From Scedosporium boydii (Eukaryota; Ascomycota; Sordariomycetes; Microascales; Microascaceae): 64,000 bases of DNA. The position numbers were made by a program, and so were the translations under genes. The notes beneath the pieces were generated by a model. That model was not told where the DNA came from and made no database searches. It saw only the letters and a program-made list of their open reading frames with translations. The stretch spans positions 23,121 through 87,120 of the forward strand of contig NJFT01000175.1 in NCBI GenBank assembly GCA_002221725.1, read 5' to 3'. Positions 1-10,604 of this stretch are shown here, piece by piece. Position 1 is the first letter of the stretch, and every line of letters begins with the position of its first letter.

Positions 1-2400
1 CCTGCCTTGCTCCCTCGAAAAGCAGCAGGCACATGCCAATTGAAACTAGGAAGTACCAAACTCAAGGTCAAGGTTGAACGGATGCCGTCGAGCGAAGACG
101 TTCCTTCCAAAGCTAGAGAGAATGATGCAATTGATGATTAATACTTCGAATGCAGCAGGTGCACTCTTCTCCCAGCCCCAAGATCTTGATTGATTCTTCA
201 TCGAGTGTTCTTCAGTAGAGGGTTAATTTCGATATTTGGCGCGGCTCGACTGCATGTCCGACATTAAAGTCCCTTTGAAGCATCTGCCCTCCATGATGTC
301 AAGACCGCGTTCACCTCAAGCTACTACTTCGTACCGGGCCCTCTCTCTCGACTGCCCAGATACAGCGGATTCCGTCTCGTATATCTCACTTCTAACCCCT
401 CCTCATCCAGCCCCGACTTACAACCCGAACACGATGCCATTTCGTCCCTGGTGACGCTAAGAGGAGCCTTTCCCGTTCTTGAGCCAGAGGCCCCCTTTTC
501 AAGCCCCTTTGCTCGATAATCTATAACTTCAATGCAGCTCTACTTCCTTCCATCTCTCTCTTCGCTCCTCGCCCTTCGCCCTCGCAGTCAGCGACATTCC
601 GGACAAATAGATTGGCCAGATCGCCGGTTCGTGTTTTAGGCTAATGAGGCGAGTGCTTGGCCATCTTCACCCGTTTGCTTGGCTACTTTTGATGCTTTGA
701 TGGATGCCATCCTCCGTCTTTCCCCAATCTTCCAGATTGGGGCTCCTCTTTAATCTACATAGAACCACGTTTCCGTTCTCCATTCCTATTTACATTTCTT
801 TACCCCATATGCGGCCTCCCAGGCAAATTTGGAGAAGAATGCATCCTCGGCACCCAAGTCCGCGTGGTCTCCTTGCTTTAACCCCATACCTTGGCCACTT
901 CTCCAACTACGTTGAACAGGAATTGACCTTTCATCAATATGCTTGGAAGGACGCGGAAATGCTCGGCACCAGATATCGTTGACCTGCCACGAAACACGCT
1001 CAATGTCAATAGACACACGAAGACGGGCACATGGACACACTGATCAATGGATCATTCCATTTCTTGCCCCTATCTTTGGGAAGGCTCCACAGCACTACTA
1101 GCTAATATCGATTGATCCCTCGCCTGACGGTCTACATTATTTAATCCGCGATATTGATGCCGTTCTCCGTTCTAGCCGTCTCCCGTCACACCCTAGCAAG
1201 GCATATTTTCAAGCGTACCTATTTCTCTTCTTTTTGTTCCCCTTCCCTGTCTTTGGGCTTCTTATGCACCCGTCGGCGATTCTGCCGAGTTTCTCCAAGT
1301 TCGTTTTGTGATGGTGTATGGCCTATTGATGATCAAGCTTCCGTTCGCGTCGGGGCACTCTGGTGACGATTACACACCACTCTCTTGTTTCTTGGCTGGC
1401 TCTTCCCGTGCTTCGTTGCTGAACATCGTTTAGTGTACCTGCATCAGCTTTCCTGCAATCAATGGCTGTGTTCTTTGTATTTCTGGAGAAGCTTTAGCTT
1501 TACTTGGTTCATAATCCTCTGTCGCTCTATGACCAACCTTCCTCTCAGCAGGCACGTATCCGCCGAAATAGAAATAACCCCGGATGTGTACTTGACTAGC
1601 GGAGGAGCCATTGCTATTTGGCTTTCTAACGAATTGGCACCGTTCCTGAGGCAATTCGTCAATATCCATAGGGTGTGGAACGATTAAGGCCTTCTGAGAA
1701 GGCAGGACATCGTCTAGTGTGCTCACCAACTCTGTCCAAGTCACCCATCTATCCGCTTCACTAAAGGTGATGGCCAGGCGTCTTGAGAGGGAGCAGTGGT
1801 AGAACTACAAGGCACGCCTCGATATTTCTTTCGCCTTGGCTATAGGTATTCCGGAGAAGCTTTATCCAATTTACGACAATCTCCCGCATTCCCTTTCCGG
1901 GATTACGACTAATACATGCCAGTCTATTGGGTGTCTACCTAGGATCGGCGGCTTTGCCGAACTCATGAACTCATAGTAGGTCAGACACCATGCCGAGCCC
2001 CGTAATATACCGCCGTCGCCAGTTGAGAACCGAACGGCACACTTAGACTGCCTACAGCTAGAACCACGTTTTCGCTCCCTCATCTCCCTTGCTCGATCGA
2101 GAGGACCTTTCCCTTTTTTGCCAGGCCGGAAAGACACCCCCATGGGTAATAATGCTATGATTGATATCTAATCCGCAGGCATGGATTGGACAATGGGGGG
2201 ACCCAGACATGCCTCGCCGGGGCTAACGGCCAGCCCTCCGCACGCCCTTCCCTCCAGCTGTCGAGAATCACCCGGACTGTCTTAAATACGGCTATGTCCT
2301 CCCATTCTCGCTTCCGGGGAGAAGAGTTAGAGTCCTCCAGCTGATGCCGTTCGCTCGTTAAACCGTCAGTCTGTGTTCTTTTTTTCTTAGTACCGGCAAT
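1..2400. other. No gene recognised; upstream region of the AA8-AA12 gene
   Basis: Only short open frames without family resemblance occur here, and none can be joined by introns into a convincing protein. The last 200 bases are presumably the promoter and 5' UTR of the following dehydrogenase gene. They contain a GGCTAA hexamer at 2221-2226, which matches the core of the XlnR/XYR1 (hemi)cellulase activator site. A hexamer of this kind occurs often by chance, so this is weak. A TTAAATA stretch near 2282 could act as a TATA-like element. Confidence 0.5.
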
Positions 2401-5154
2401 ATGCGTTGGTCTTCAATCATCAGCGCTGCGGCGCTTGCCACTTCCGGTATGTTTCCTTCGTGTACGGGTTGCTAGGAATTGGGTTTTCCTCGACCTATTT
2501 TATTTTCCTTTTTCCTTCTTTCCTCGGTGTCAACTGCTGTCGAAAGAAATTGACCTAATCCGTTCTAACGTCTTGCTCCTCTCCATTAGCTGCCGCCCAG
2601 GATCCAGAGACCTTCCCTTACTGCGATGAGCTGGACCGCTGCTTCCAGGGCCATGCCGTCGATGATACCGGCGTTGTGTTCGGTATTGCTGTCCCCGAGG
2701 ACACTTCGGCCCAGAACTTTGACGTTATCATCCAAGTAACGGGTCCTAAGGACACCGCCGGTTGGGTTGGCGTTGGCTGGGGTGGTGGTATGACCTACAA
2801 CCCTCTCACAATTGTCTGGCCCAACGGCGACGATGTCCAGGTATCCTCTCGGATGGCATTGTAAGACTCCCCACGAGAGTCTGTTTCTTTATCTCCTAGT
2901 CAGAGAGGCACAAAGCACATTTATTGCCCTTTTGAACTGGGGTTTCGTATTAGGCTAACCGAACGTCCTGCCGTGTAGCGGATACTTCGTGCCTCCTCTC
3001 TATGAAGATGCTTCTTACACAGTTCTCCCTGGCACCCATGTCAACGAGACTCATTACCAGGTCACCACCGTCTGCAAGGGCTGCACCCTCTGGGCCCCCT
3101 TCGATGGTGAATCCACGGCCCTCAACGGCGACGGTGAGAACTACCTGGCGTTCGCCTACTCCAGCGTCCCCGTAGATGACCCCAAGGCCATCGATACCAC
3201 CTTTGGAATCCACGAGCGCGTCGGTCACTGGATCCACGACTTCGCCGCCTCCAAGTCCGCCGACTTCGAGACTTGGGTTGTTGCTGGTGGTGAGGGTGAG
3301 GGCGATACCAAGGCGCCAGAGGCGCCAGCCGAGCCACCGGCCGAAGAAGAAGAACCTCCTGCGGAAGGCGAAGCCCCCGAAGAGGATGGTGGTGACGGTG
3401 AGTCTTCCGGCGACGCCAGCACCTCCTCATCAACAGTACTGACAACCACAACGACTCCTGCTGATCCGGCCTCGACTTCGGCCCCCGATCAAGAGCCAAC
3501 TGAGGAACCGACGACACCTGAGGTTGAGGCTCTTCCTCTTCCCGCCTCGTGCCCTGGCATCGCAGCGCCAGCTTTCCCTTTGGTCACCGCTGAGGGGTGG
3601 AAAATTGTCAAGATTTCTGGCGAAGTTGTTCGTCCTCGAGCGGTGGTTGTGGATAGCAAGGGCAACTTGCTTGTTCTTGAATCCGGAAGGGGATTGTCTG
3701 CTCTTACGCTGGGCGAGGATGGCTGTATCTCTACATCAAAGCTGGTTATTAACAATGGTCAACTTAATCATGGTCTCAGCATCACTCCTGATGGCACCAA
3801 GGTCTACGTCAGCTCCATGACTACGGCGTGGGAGTACAGCTACGACGCCGAAACCCAGGAGGTCTCGGACCAGAGGGTCATCGTCAAGGGAATGTACTCG
3901 GGTGGCCACCCTTCCAGGTCTCTGGTCATCCCGCCCGCCACTCCCCACTTGCTTGTGATGCAGCTCGGATCCAACGCCAACTTCGACATGGAGTCTCTCC
4001 AGATCGAGACGGCTCGTGCTAACGTGAAGGTGTTTGATATCTCTGAGGCGCCCGAGGGTGGCTGGGATTGGGTCACCGAGGGCTGGGACCTTGGTTATGG
4101 TCTTCGTAATGAAATTGCCCTCGTCGTTGATGGCAACAACAAGTAAGCAACATACCCATGAGCGCAAAAGAACCCTCACACCCCCTTACTGTGGGGACGA
4201 GGCCTCCCGCTTGCTGTCTTGAAGTTTTTGCTTCCGTGGCAGACTAAGGAGAGGTTGTCGCATCTCATATGTTGTCATGTAGAGAGGCACACTCACACAT
4301 CTTGTGCGTGTGACTACCACCTAAGCTCCAAGTTCCTGGGAATTTGTGTAGATACTAACCCGTCCTCTTCTCCTTGATAGAGTTTGGGGTATTGAAAACA
4401 GCGCCGACAACCTCGGGCGCACTGCTGAGGGCACTACTACTGATGTCCACATTGACAATCCGGCCGAAGAGCTGAACCTTCGTAAGCCTCATCATCCCCT
4501 TTCATCTCTCAGCCGATTTGGAAAGTTGGAGACGCTGTTGGTCTGTTAGACAAGGGGAAGAAGAAGAAGATAAAAGATGTCGTGAAGTGTTTAGCCACAG
4601 ATAAAGCATGAAGGCTAACACGACTTTCTCTAGTCGGCGACCCTTCCAAGCCGAACACCGACTGGTACGGCTACCCGGTCTGCTTCACCGTCGGCGAGCC
4701 CGACGTCTTCGTCGATAAGGAGTTCAAGGTCGGCGACCAATTCGTCCTTTCCCCCAACACCACCTACGACGACACGAACTGCGACGCCGAGGCTACCCCG
4801 CCGCGCCTGGCCATCCAAGCCCATAGCGCGCCCATCGACGGCGCCTTTGACAAGGACTTCTCCAACATGTATGTGACGCTTCACGGCAGCTGGAACCGCG
4901 CCCCTGCCACGGGCTACAAGGTCGTGCAGATTGCGTATCACAAGCTTGAGGATGGCGATTATGATCCCGTTCCCTCGGCGGACACCCATTTGCCTTACGT
5001 TGATATTGCTTGGAATGATAATGTCGATGCTTGCTCGGGTAATACCTGCTTGAGGCCTACTGGTATTACGTTCGATAAGGCATTTTCGAGGCTGTTCGTT
5101 GCCAGTGATAATGCTGCCAATAGCGAGTTGTTTGTCCTGTACAAGACTGAGTAA
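2401..5154 (+). CDS. Secreted AA8-AA12 cytochrome b / PQQ-dependent sugar dehydrogenase
   Basis: Five exons (2401-2446, 2590-2860, 2979-4142, 4381-4481, 4634-5154) encode 700 residues. Residues 1-19 form a signal peptide ending in SAAAQ. Residues about 20-215 match the AA8 cytochrome domain of cellobiose dehydrogenase: GWGGGM gives the Met haem ligand (Met83), and FGIHERVGHW holds the likely His ligand (His184, possibly His189). A Pro/Glu/Ser/Thr-rich linker of about 80 residues follows. The rest matches the AA12 pyrroloquinoline-quinone sugar dehydrogenase six-bladed propeller, with motifs such as DSKGNLLVLESGRG, HGLSITPDG, HGSWNR and RPTGITFD. By family knowledge it oxidises sugars such as L-fucose or glucosone through PQQ and passes electrons via haem b to acceptors such as AA9 LPMOs outside the cell. 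No C-terminal CBM1 is present, unlike the Coprinopsis enzyme. The start is the ATG that opens the signal peptide. Confidence 0.93.
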
Positions 5155-5854
5155 GAGAGGACATGAGGACGGACACTTGGGGATAAGGAGATGATGGATT
5201 TCGGGGGTTCAGTTGGTTCGGAGGAGGGGGAGATGTTTAGTAGTCTTCTATTCTTCTTGTTGTAAATATTTCTTGGATTTTGATTTTTACCTTCCTGCCA
5301 ATATTCAACATTCCCGTGCAGTCAAGTTACGCCTGTGGTATCATGGAAGATGTCTGGTTGCAGCTGAAGATAAAGATGGCACATGTCTCCGCACTTCTGT
5401 CCGTGCTTGGCGACGTTTGAACTTCCCTTTTGTTTTCCAAACACATTCTATGGTATTTTTTTTTTTTTTTTTTTTTTTTTCGAATTTTACTCGCCTTAGA
5501 TATTCCTTGATTGTGAAGGGACGAGGGAAAATACAATCATCGCAAAGTTGGTTTGAATTTGAATTCTCATCTCGCCCTTCCGTTGTGATAAAATTGGCAG
5601 TAATTCTGGGGGAGTGGGTCACGTGGCGGGGTACTTCCTCTCTTTACAGGCGAGGCGGTCGAAGCTGTCAAGAACTCCCGAAGCTGCCAACATATTTTTC
5701 CCTTTACTCTCCCACCATTTGAGACCTTCACCGACTCACGACTCTTGGGGCCGATCTAGCGCCCACCGACCTGCGCCCACCGACCTGCGCCCACCGCCCT
5801 GCGCCCACCGCCAACAAGCTCCTCGCCGCGCCGAAGAAAGAGGAAAAAATAACC
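5155..5854. other. Intergenic: 3' flank of dehydrogenase and ARP6 promoter
   Basis: No gene is visible. A pure T tract of about 24 bases lies near 5457-5480. A 14-bp tandem repeat directly precedes the ARP6 start and is listed separately. Confidence 0.6.
5760..5814 (+). repeat. 14-bp tandem repeat in the ARP6 leader
   Basis: The unit gcgcccaccgacct is repeated about four times; the third and fourth copies carry ccgcc in place of ccgac. It sits 40-95 bases before the ARP6 start codon, so it probably lies in the 5' UTR or core promoter. Confidence 0.85.
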
Positions 5855-7322
5855 ATGGCAGGCGGCCGGAAGACCAAATCTTCCGGCCCCGCGCCCCCCT
5901 CCAAAACCCTCATCATCGACAACGGTGGCTACACCCTCAAAGCCGGCTTCGCACCGCCCTCACCCATAGCCGACGCCGACCCTTGCCCCCGCATCATACC
6001 CAACTGCATCGCGCGCGACCGCCACCGCAAGATCTACGTCGGCTCCGAGCTCCCGCAACAGTGCCGCGACTTCGGCGAGCTGCAGTTCCGCCGGCCCGTC
6101 GACAAGGGCTTCATCGTCAACTGGGAGGCGCAGAAGGAGGTTTGGGATGGGGAGTTGTTTGGCGGCAAGGGCGGGTTGGGCTGCGAGCCGGGGGAGACGC
6201 GGTTGGTTTTGACGGAGGCGCCGGGGGGGTTGCCGGCTTTGCAGGGGAATTGCGATCAGATGGTTTTTGAGGAGTTTGGGTTCGCGAGCTATTATAGAGC
6301 TATCGGTATGTTTTTCCCTTGCGCAATTGTGTTTGCGCGAGTGTTTGCATGGTAAATTGGGCATAGTTAGGAGACTAATGAGGGAACGGATAGGACCTAC
6401 GCTCAATGCCTACAACGATATCCAGTCCTTCTTCGGAACTACGCGAGACCCTGCGAAGACGACGGCACCTCAGGTCCCCGCCGAGATTATGCTCCTCGTC
6501 GATTCAGGTTACTCCCATACGACCGTCACCCCCCTCCTCCACGGCCGACCCCTCCACTCCGCCGTCCGCCGCCTCGACATCGGCGGGAAATTCCTAACAA
6601 ACTACCTCACGCGCCTCCTTTCCCTCCGCCACTTCGACATGCGTAACGACGTATACATTGTCAACGAGATCAAAGAGACGGCCTGCTTCGTCTCGCTCGA
6701 CTTCGCCGCCGACCTCGAGAAGACGTGGAAGGGTTCCCGCGGCGAAAGGAGACCCGTCTATGTGAACGGAAGCGACGGCATCGCCAAGGACTACGTATTA
6801 CCCGATTACCACGCGAGGCAGAAGGGTATCATGAGAGACTACGATCCGGCGGCGCACACGAAATCGAGGAAACTCGCCCTTGGCGCAGCAGGGAACGCCG
6901 CGGACGTAAACGAGGACATCATCACGCTGCGAAACGAGCGATTCTCGGTCCCCGAACTGCTGTTTAACCCCATGGATATCGGGCTGCGGCAGCCGGGTCT
7001 TCCGAACCTTATAATGCAGTCCGTCTCCACGCTGCCCGTTGGCCTGTGGCCGGGGCTCCTCGCGAATATCGTTGTCGTGGGCGGCAACGCGCTGTTTTCT
7101 GGCTTTAGGGAACGTTTACAGAGGGAAGTTGCTAGCCTTGCGCCCGACGACTGTACCGTAAGGGTTGCGGTGCCCGAGGATCCGGTTACGGCTACGTGGA
7201 AGGGAGGTATTAGGTTAGCGGCGCACGAGAATATAGGGAAGCTGAGTGTCTCCAAGGCGGAGTACGATGAGTATGGGGCTGCCTGGGTCGCGAGGAAATT
7301 CGCCGCAGGTTTGCCTGTTTGA
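5855..7322 (+). CDS. arp6: Actin-related protein 6 (SWR1/SRCAP complex subunit)
   Basis: Two exons (5855-6305, 6394-7322) encode 459 residues. The protein opens with the actin phosphate-1 loop (IIDNGGYTLKAGFA) after a short basic tail. It continues with PVDKGFIVNWEAQKEVWD, the GETRLVLTEAP segment, the second phosphate loop (LLVDSGYSHTTVTPL), LDIGGKFLTNYL, and a C-terminal NIVVVGGNALFSGFRERL block. This order and the divergence from true actin fit ARP6, which in yeast belongs to the nuclear SWR1 complex that exchanges H2A for H2A.Z. The intron is supported by a gtatgt donor, a ctaat branch-like site and a phase that restores IGPTLNAYNDIQ. Other ARPs are less likely because of length and motif spelling. 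Confidence 0.92.
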
Positions 7323-8519
7323 TTCGAACAGAGGAGGATCTGTTTCAATGCTTACGAAAGGTCTTCATCGACCTCAACAGAGACGCCATCTGAAGGGATC
7401 TGAAGGGTCCCCTAGTCACGTCACCGAGCCAAGAAAAAGGGCCGATGTTCCCGAAATCCGAACAGCGAGGTGCCTCGTAATCTGAGGGTTTTCCCTCACC
7501 GCTTCGTCCTGGACATAATCTGCAAATAAGTATCCAGCATGCGGTTGAGAGCGGCTTGCATCGGTCCGGTTGCGGGCGTTGTGAGAGCCTTGGGCCTATT
7601 TGGCTGCATTCCCCGACTTTCGGGGGGTCCAAGAATCAGGTGAGGAGGATGCGGCTTGCAGTGCGCCTCATGAATGCATCGAGTAGAAGAGGGGAAGCAG
7701 TGACTTCGGGCTATTATTGTGGGGGTTCACGCGCCTCGGTTGACTTGCGGTTGAGTCATGGCCATTCCTGATCCGCTCCGATCCTAGATGTTTGACAAGG
7801 TCAAGATTGGAAAAGAAGGTGGAGACAAAAAAAACATCACCACTCTGAGGATATCTGCGCTGTTTTGCGCGGAGGACAGGGCCTGGCATCTGGGGATTCG
7901 AAGGGGAGAAGCATCTATCATAAACTAAAACCTATGTTTGTAGTGAACCCAAATACCAGGCGAAAATATCCTTAAAAAGAGAAACCAGAGTGGAATGCGT
8001 ATACCAAAAGAGACTGAGAGCGGAGGATATCCGAAACGTTTTCCGTTTCGAGAGTGGAGGGATAAAAATAACTAAAGACGGCGGAAAAAAGAAATGAAAA
8101 TGAAAAATGAAAATGAAAATGGGAAAAAGTAACAGAGAGAAGACAAAAAGGCGAAGAGAAGAAGTCATCAAAGAAATAAGAATGGAAAAGAAATCACAAA
8201 AACGCCATGCCTTCAGTTGTTCCCCGTGCCAGAGACCGTGTTTGCCGCTCCAAAATAGACGCCTCGCTTATTTGTTCATCCATCAATACCAGAGAGACAA
8301 GAAAAACACACTCAACAACTTCGACACACACAATTATAACCTGCGCCGGGACGGGTATCGTGATGCTGCAAAACTAAATCGGTCGGTCTAGGACAAGAAA
8401 CTTCGGGAAAGACATGGAATAGGAGAGTTAGGAGATATTCGAGATGGGCAATTCGCCCTGCTAAACAAGCTAGCGAAAGGACAAAAAGTGCCCTTTGAAA
8501 ATGGTGTCGTGAGCTAGAA
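7323..8519. other. Intergenic between convergent ARP6 and the F-box gene
   Basis: No coding sequence is recognisable on either strand. A short purine-rich stretch with repeated gaaaat units occurs at about 8090-8125. Both flanking genes end here, so the region probably holds their 3' UTRs and terminators. Confidence 0.55.
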
Positions 8520-10604
8520 TCAGCTCCTCGCGGCAAGACATCTCAGTCCCTCGCGAGGAAAGGTTCGCTCTCGCGCCCGACGCTCAATGATGGAGTTTTG
8601 ATTGCGCATCCAGCTGAGCCACGCCTGTTTGCTCTTGGTCTTGCAGGTAGGGAATTGCTGGGGAACCGGGCGCTGTGGGTTGGCGGCCCGGTTGGCGGCC
8701 ATTTGGCGTCGTCGGGTGGAACACCCTAATGCGTGCGTTAGTTCTGTGGGGTGAGTGAGTATTACAGGACAAATCCACTTACAATCGCACTACAAAATTG
8801 AATATGTTAGCTTCATCAATGAGACGGCGCAATGTGAGATCGAGTCAACTTACAAGAGTCGGGCTGGAGCCTTCATGGTGCGTGATGCAGTATCCTCCAC
8901 CGCACGCCGTGCATCGTCTCTGAGTACGGCGGACACAGTCATTGCACTATCAAACCGCAACCGAGTTAGTCCACAAGACCTCCGCCAAAGTGCAAACCCA
9001 GACGTAAATAACTCACGTTGAATCCACATTCGAAGCAGCTTCGTTGAACCTATCACGCCAACTATGTCAGTAAACCGACCAACACCAACTACTCTGAGAA
9101 GGAGGGTGGGGGACAAGTCCGGATGCATGTTTCAGCGCTGACGGACGGGCATACAATTACGTCCGGGAAAGGCGAGGAGGCTACTTCCCCGCCAGTCAAT
9201 GGGAGGCATCTATGAATTCAATGACCGACCCGGACCAAGGATGCCTTTCCTTTCGATCAGCGTCCGACAACGCGGCGCGCGGACTGTTCCCCCATGCACT
9301 CGAGACAGAGAGCGTTCCATACCTTTTTGATAGAAGCCTGAGACTCATCGGCCGAGACTGGGACGTGAAGGCCCGGCAGGGGCGGAGTGTAGCACCGCTC
9401 ACACCACCACTTGTTGCAAGTGCGGCAGTGGCGGTCGTTGAGGCACGTGGTGCACCGGGCGATGAAGGAAGGAGTCGTTCCGCAGGTCGAGGCTGTCGGG
9501 TAAGTGGCAGCGGTGAGAGACGACGAGAGCAAAGGCGCGTCGGGAAGAAGCGGCAGAGAGGTCCTGTCAGCGGCCGTGTCGAAGGTCGTCATTCCCTCGG
9601 GGGCAGACCCGCAGCCGGCACATCCGGACAGCGCGAATGTGGCAACTGACCACTGAGGACCCGCTGGAGCAAGGCCGGGAACGATACTTCCATAGGCAGA
9701 CGAGTTCATGTGGCAAGGCCCGGTACACAGAGGGGCATCGAAAGCAATAACGCCCCGACAGTCGATGAGCGTTTCAGCCCATTCCTGGGGGACGGCATGC
9801 TGGATGACCTTGCCCTTCTTATGATACCATAGATCGCCCGTGTCGACGCTGGCCTCCTTGCAACATGAGCTGGGGGTTTCTCCGCGTTGCTCTGCTGGGG
9901 AAGTGGCGGTGGCATCGGTTATCTCGACGATGGGTGACTTCTCCGTGAAAATGTACAGGCCTCGAAGTTTCGGCATGCCGGCTGGGCGGGACGGGCGGCA
10001 CGCATATTTCAGGGCCTCCCTCAAGCGTCGCTCGTTGAGGTTTTTCACTCCACGGATGGACAGGATGCGCACGTTGAATTTGGGATCAGAGATAATCTCA
10101 TGGCAGAGATCAGCCGTCACAGACAGACCATCTAGCACGAGGGTCTGGACATCTCTCAGGATGTGACGGCGCTCGAGGGTAGAAAAGATGCCTCGAAGAG
10201 GACCGGAATAGAAACTAGACGAGTTCTATGTTAGCAAGGCGGTCTCTTCCAAGTTTCACGGTCATGGTCATTGCCACGGCGGTGGTTAGTTCGTGTTCGA
10301 CGTACTCATCTTCAGTGACATTTTCGTCAACCTGGACATTACGCCAGACTTCGCCACCATTGTCGACGGGAGCTATGTCAAACTGAGCAGTGGTGACTCG
10401 AGTTAAGTCGAGGTAGCGAAAGACGCCATGAGAAAGGTTGACGAGTTGATGGAAATCCTTGCAAGTGGCACCGAGGGCAAGCCTATCTCGGGCCGAAAGG
10501 TAAGGGGCGGTGTGTTGGAGGACGAGGTGGTTAGAAAGAAGGTCGAGGAGAGATTGTTTCTCGAGGAGATCACACGCGTTAGGGTCGTTTCCGACGATAC
10601 TCAT
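8520..10604 (-). CDS. F-box protein with cysteine-rich zinc-binding C terminus
   Basis: My model has six exons: 10604-10306, 10214-9323, 9049-9017, 8946-8854, 8789-8783 and 8725-8520 (509 residues). An F-box-like helix pair lies at about residues 25-55 (LVLQHTAPYLSARDRLALGA), suggesting a substrate adaptor for an SCF ubiquitin ligase. A middle region of leucine-rich character (TLVLDGLSVTADLCHEI, ILSIRGVKNLNERRLREAL) follows. Then come cysteine pairs CxxC/CxxC around residues 365-385 and a tail with C402-x2-C405, C409-x2-C412, CTACGGGYC and CDWC (440-443), as in a fungal family of F-box proteins. The frame stops at 9257 if read without splicing; the downstream zinc motifs show that splicing must continue. 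The 273-nt intron 9322-9050 is the least certain. The 7-nt exon is needed to form CDWC. Substrate unknown. Confidence 0.8.

Noticed and set aside
9196..9402. F-box protein ending at the first in-frame stop (9257)
   Set aside because: Downstream exons restore the family's zinc motifs (CTACGGGYC, CDWC), so this stop lies in an intron.
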